A program made the translations under genes and the position numbers. A stretch of DNA of 5,508 bases from Acidimicrobiaceae bacterium (GTDB lineage Bacteria; Actinomycetota; Acidimicrobiia; Acidimicrobiales; Ilumatobacteraceae), in the NCBI GenBank assembly GCA_003154135.1, contig PMCN01000223.1:1-5508 (forward strand), given 5' to 3'. The notes below the pieces were generated by a model. That model ran no database searches. It was not told where the DNA came from and saw nothing but the letters and a program-made list of their open reading frames with translations. Positions 5,364-5,508 of this stretch are shown here, piece after piece (the first letter of the stretch is position 1; every line of letters starts with the position of its first letter).

Positions 5364-5508
5364 CCGACCGCGTGCCCGAGGTGCTGTTCGTGTGCATCCA
5401 CAACGCCGGCAGATCGCAGATGGCTGCTGCGCTGCTCGCCCACCACGGCGGCGACCGCGTGGTGGTTCGCTCGGCCGGCACTGCACCCGCCGACACCATC
5501 AACCCGGC
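5360..5508 (+). CDS. arsC: Arsenate reductase, low-molecular-weight phosphatase type (N-terminal part, cut by window edge)
   Basis: Stand-alone arsenate reductase, converting arsenate to arsenite in the cytoplasm. Forty-nine codons are visible. The P-loop CX5R is C12-IHNAG-R18-S within VLFVCIHNAGRSQ, followed by MAAALLAHH and a beta-strand VRSAGTAPAD that is typical of the family. The CxHNAGRSQMA form is common in actinobacterial mycothiol/mycoredoxin-dependent enzymes. The resolving-cysteine region and the catalytic Asp lie beyond the window, so the reductant cannot be decided. Start GTG 5360 overlaps the channel gene's TGA (GTGA), which implies coupled translation. A second ArsC domain sits in the fused regulator two genes upstream, so the operon encodes two reductase-like domains. 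Confidence 0.9.
   Translation, partial: MTDRVPEVLFVCIHNAGRSQMAAALLAHHGGDRVVVRSAGTAPADTINP

Overview
The window is G+C-rich with strongly G/C-ending codons. It looks like an actinomycete chromosome. The evidence is a phosphofructokinase of the longer actinobacterial/mixed-substrate type, an arsenate reductase with the CX5R loop common in mycothiol-using actinobacteria, and several genes that appear to start directly at the transcript 5' end with a TANNNT box 6-8 nt upstream. A class such as Acidimicrobiia is plausible, but this is a guess from general appearance.

Left part, minus strand (about 1-2767): a three-gene run reading right to left. It holds a 6-phosphofructokinase (2767-1640), a membrane-anchored SPFH/band-7 protein (1609-659) 30 nt behind it with a strong Shine-Dalgarno site, and the N-terminal part of a Rieske non-heme iron oxygenase alpha subunit that runs off the left edge. 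An ATG in the Rieske frame overlaps the SPFH stop codon (ATGA). A better-supported start lies 75 nt further in, at a GTG.

Middle, plus strand (2841-3874): a 2-oxoglutarate/Fe(II) oxygenase of the isopenicillin N synthase-like family is divergent from pfkA across a 73-bp gap. It is followed by a complete tRNA-Gly(UCC) gene.

Right part, plus strand (3908-5508): an arsenic resistance operon. A near-consensus promoter carries a palindromic operator between its -35 and -10 boxes. It drives a fusion of an ArsR-type winged helix to an ArsC/low-molecular-weight-phosphatase domain, then an aquaglyceroporin-type channel, then a second stand-alone arsenate reductase cut by the right edge. Both internal junctions are 4-nt GTGA stop/start overlaps. 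The likely logic is that arsenate is reduced by one or both ArsC domains, arsenite leaves by passive flow through the channel, and the fused repressor controls the operon. The most unusual points are that the regulator's DNA-binding half has no cysteine, and that the channel lacks the usual selectivity-filter arginine and has NPM for its first NPA motif.

No CRISPR array, insertion sequence or rRNA is visible. Apart from the ars promoter and the 73-bp divergent region, intergenic space is minimal.
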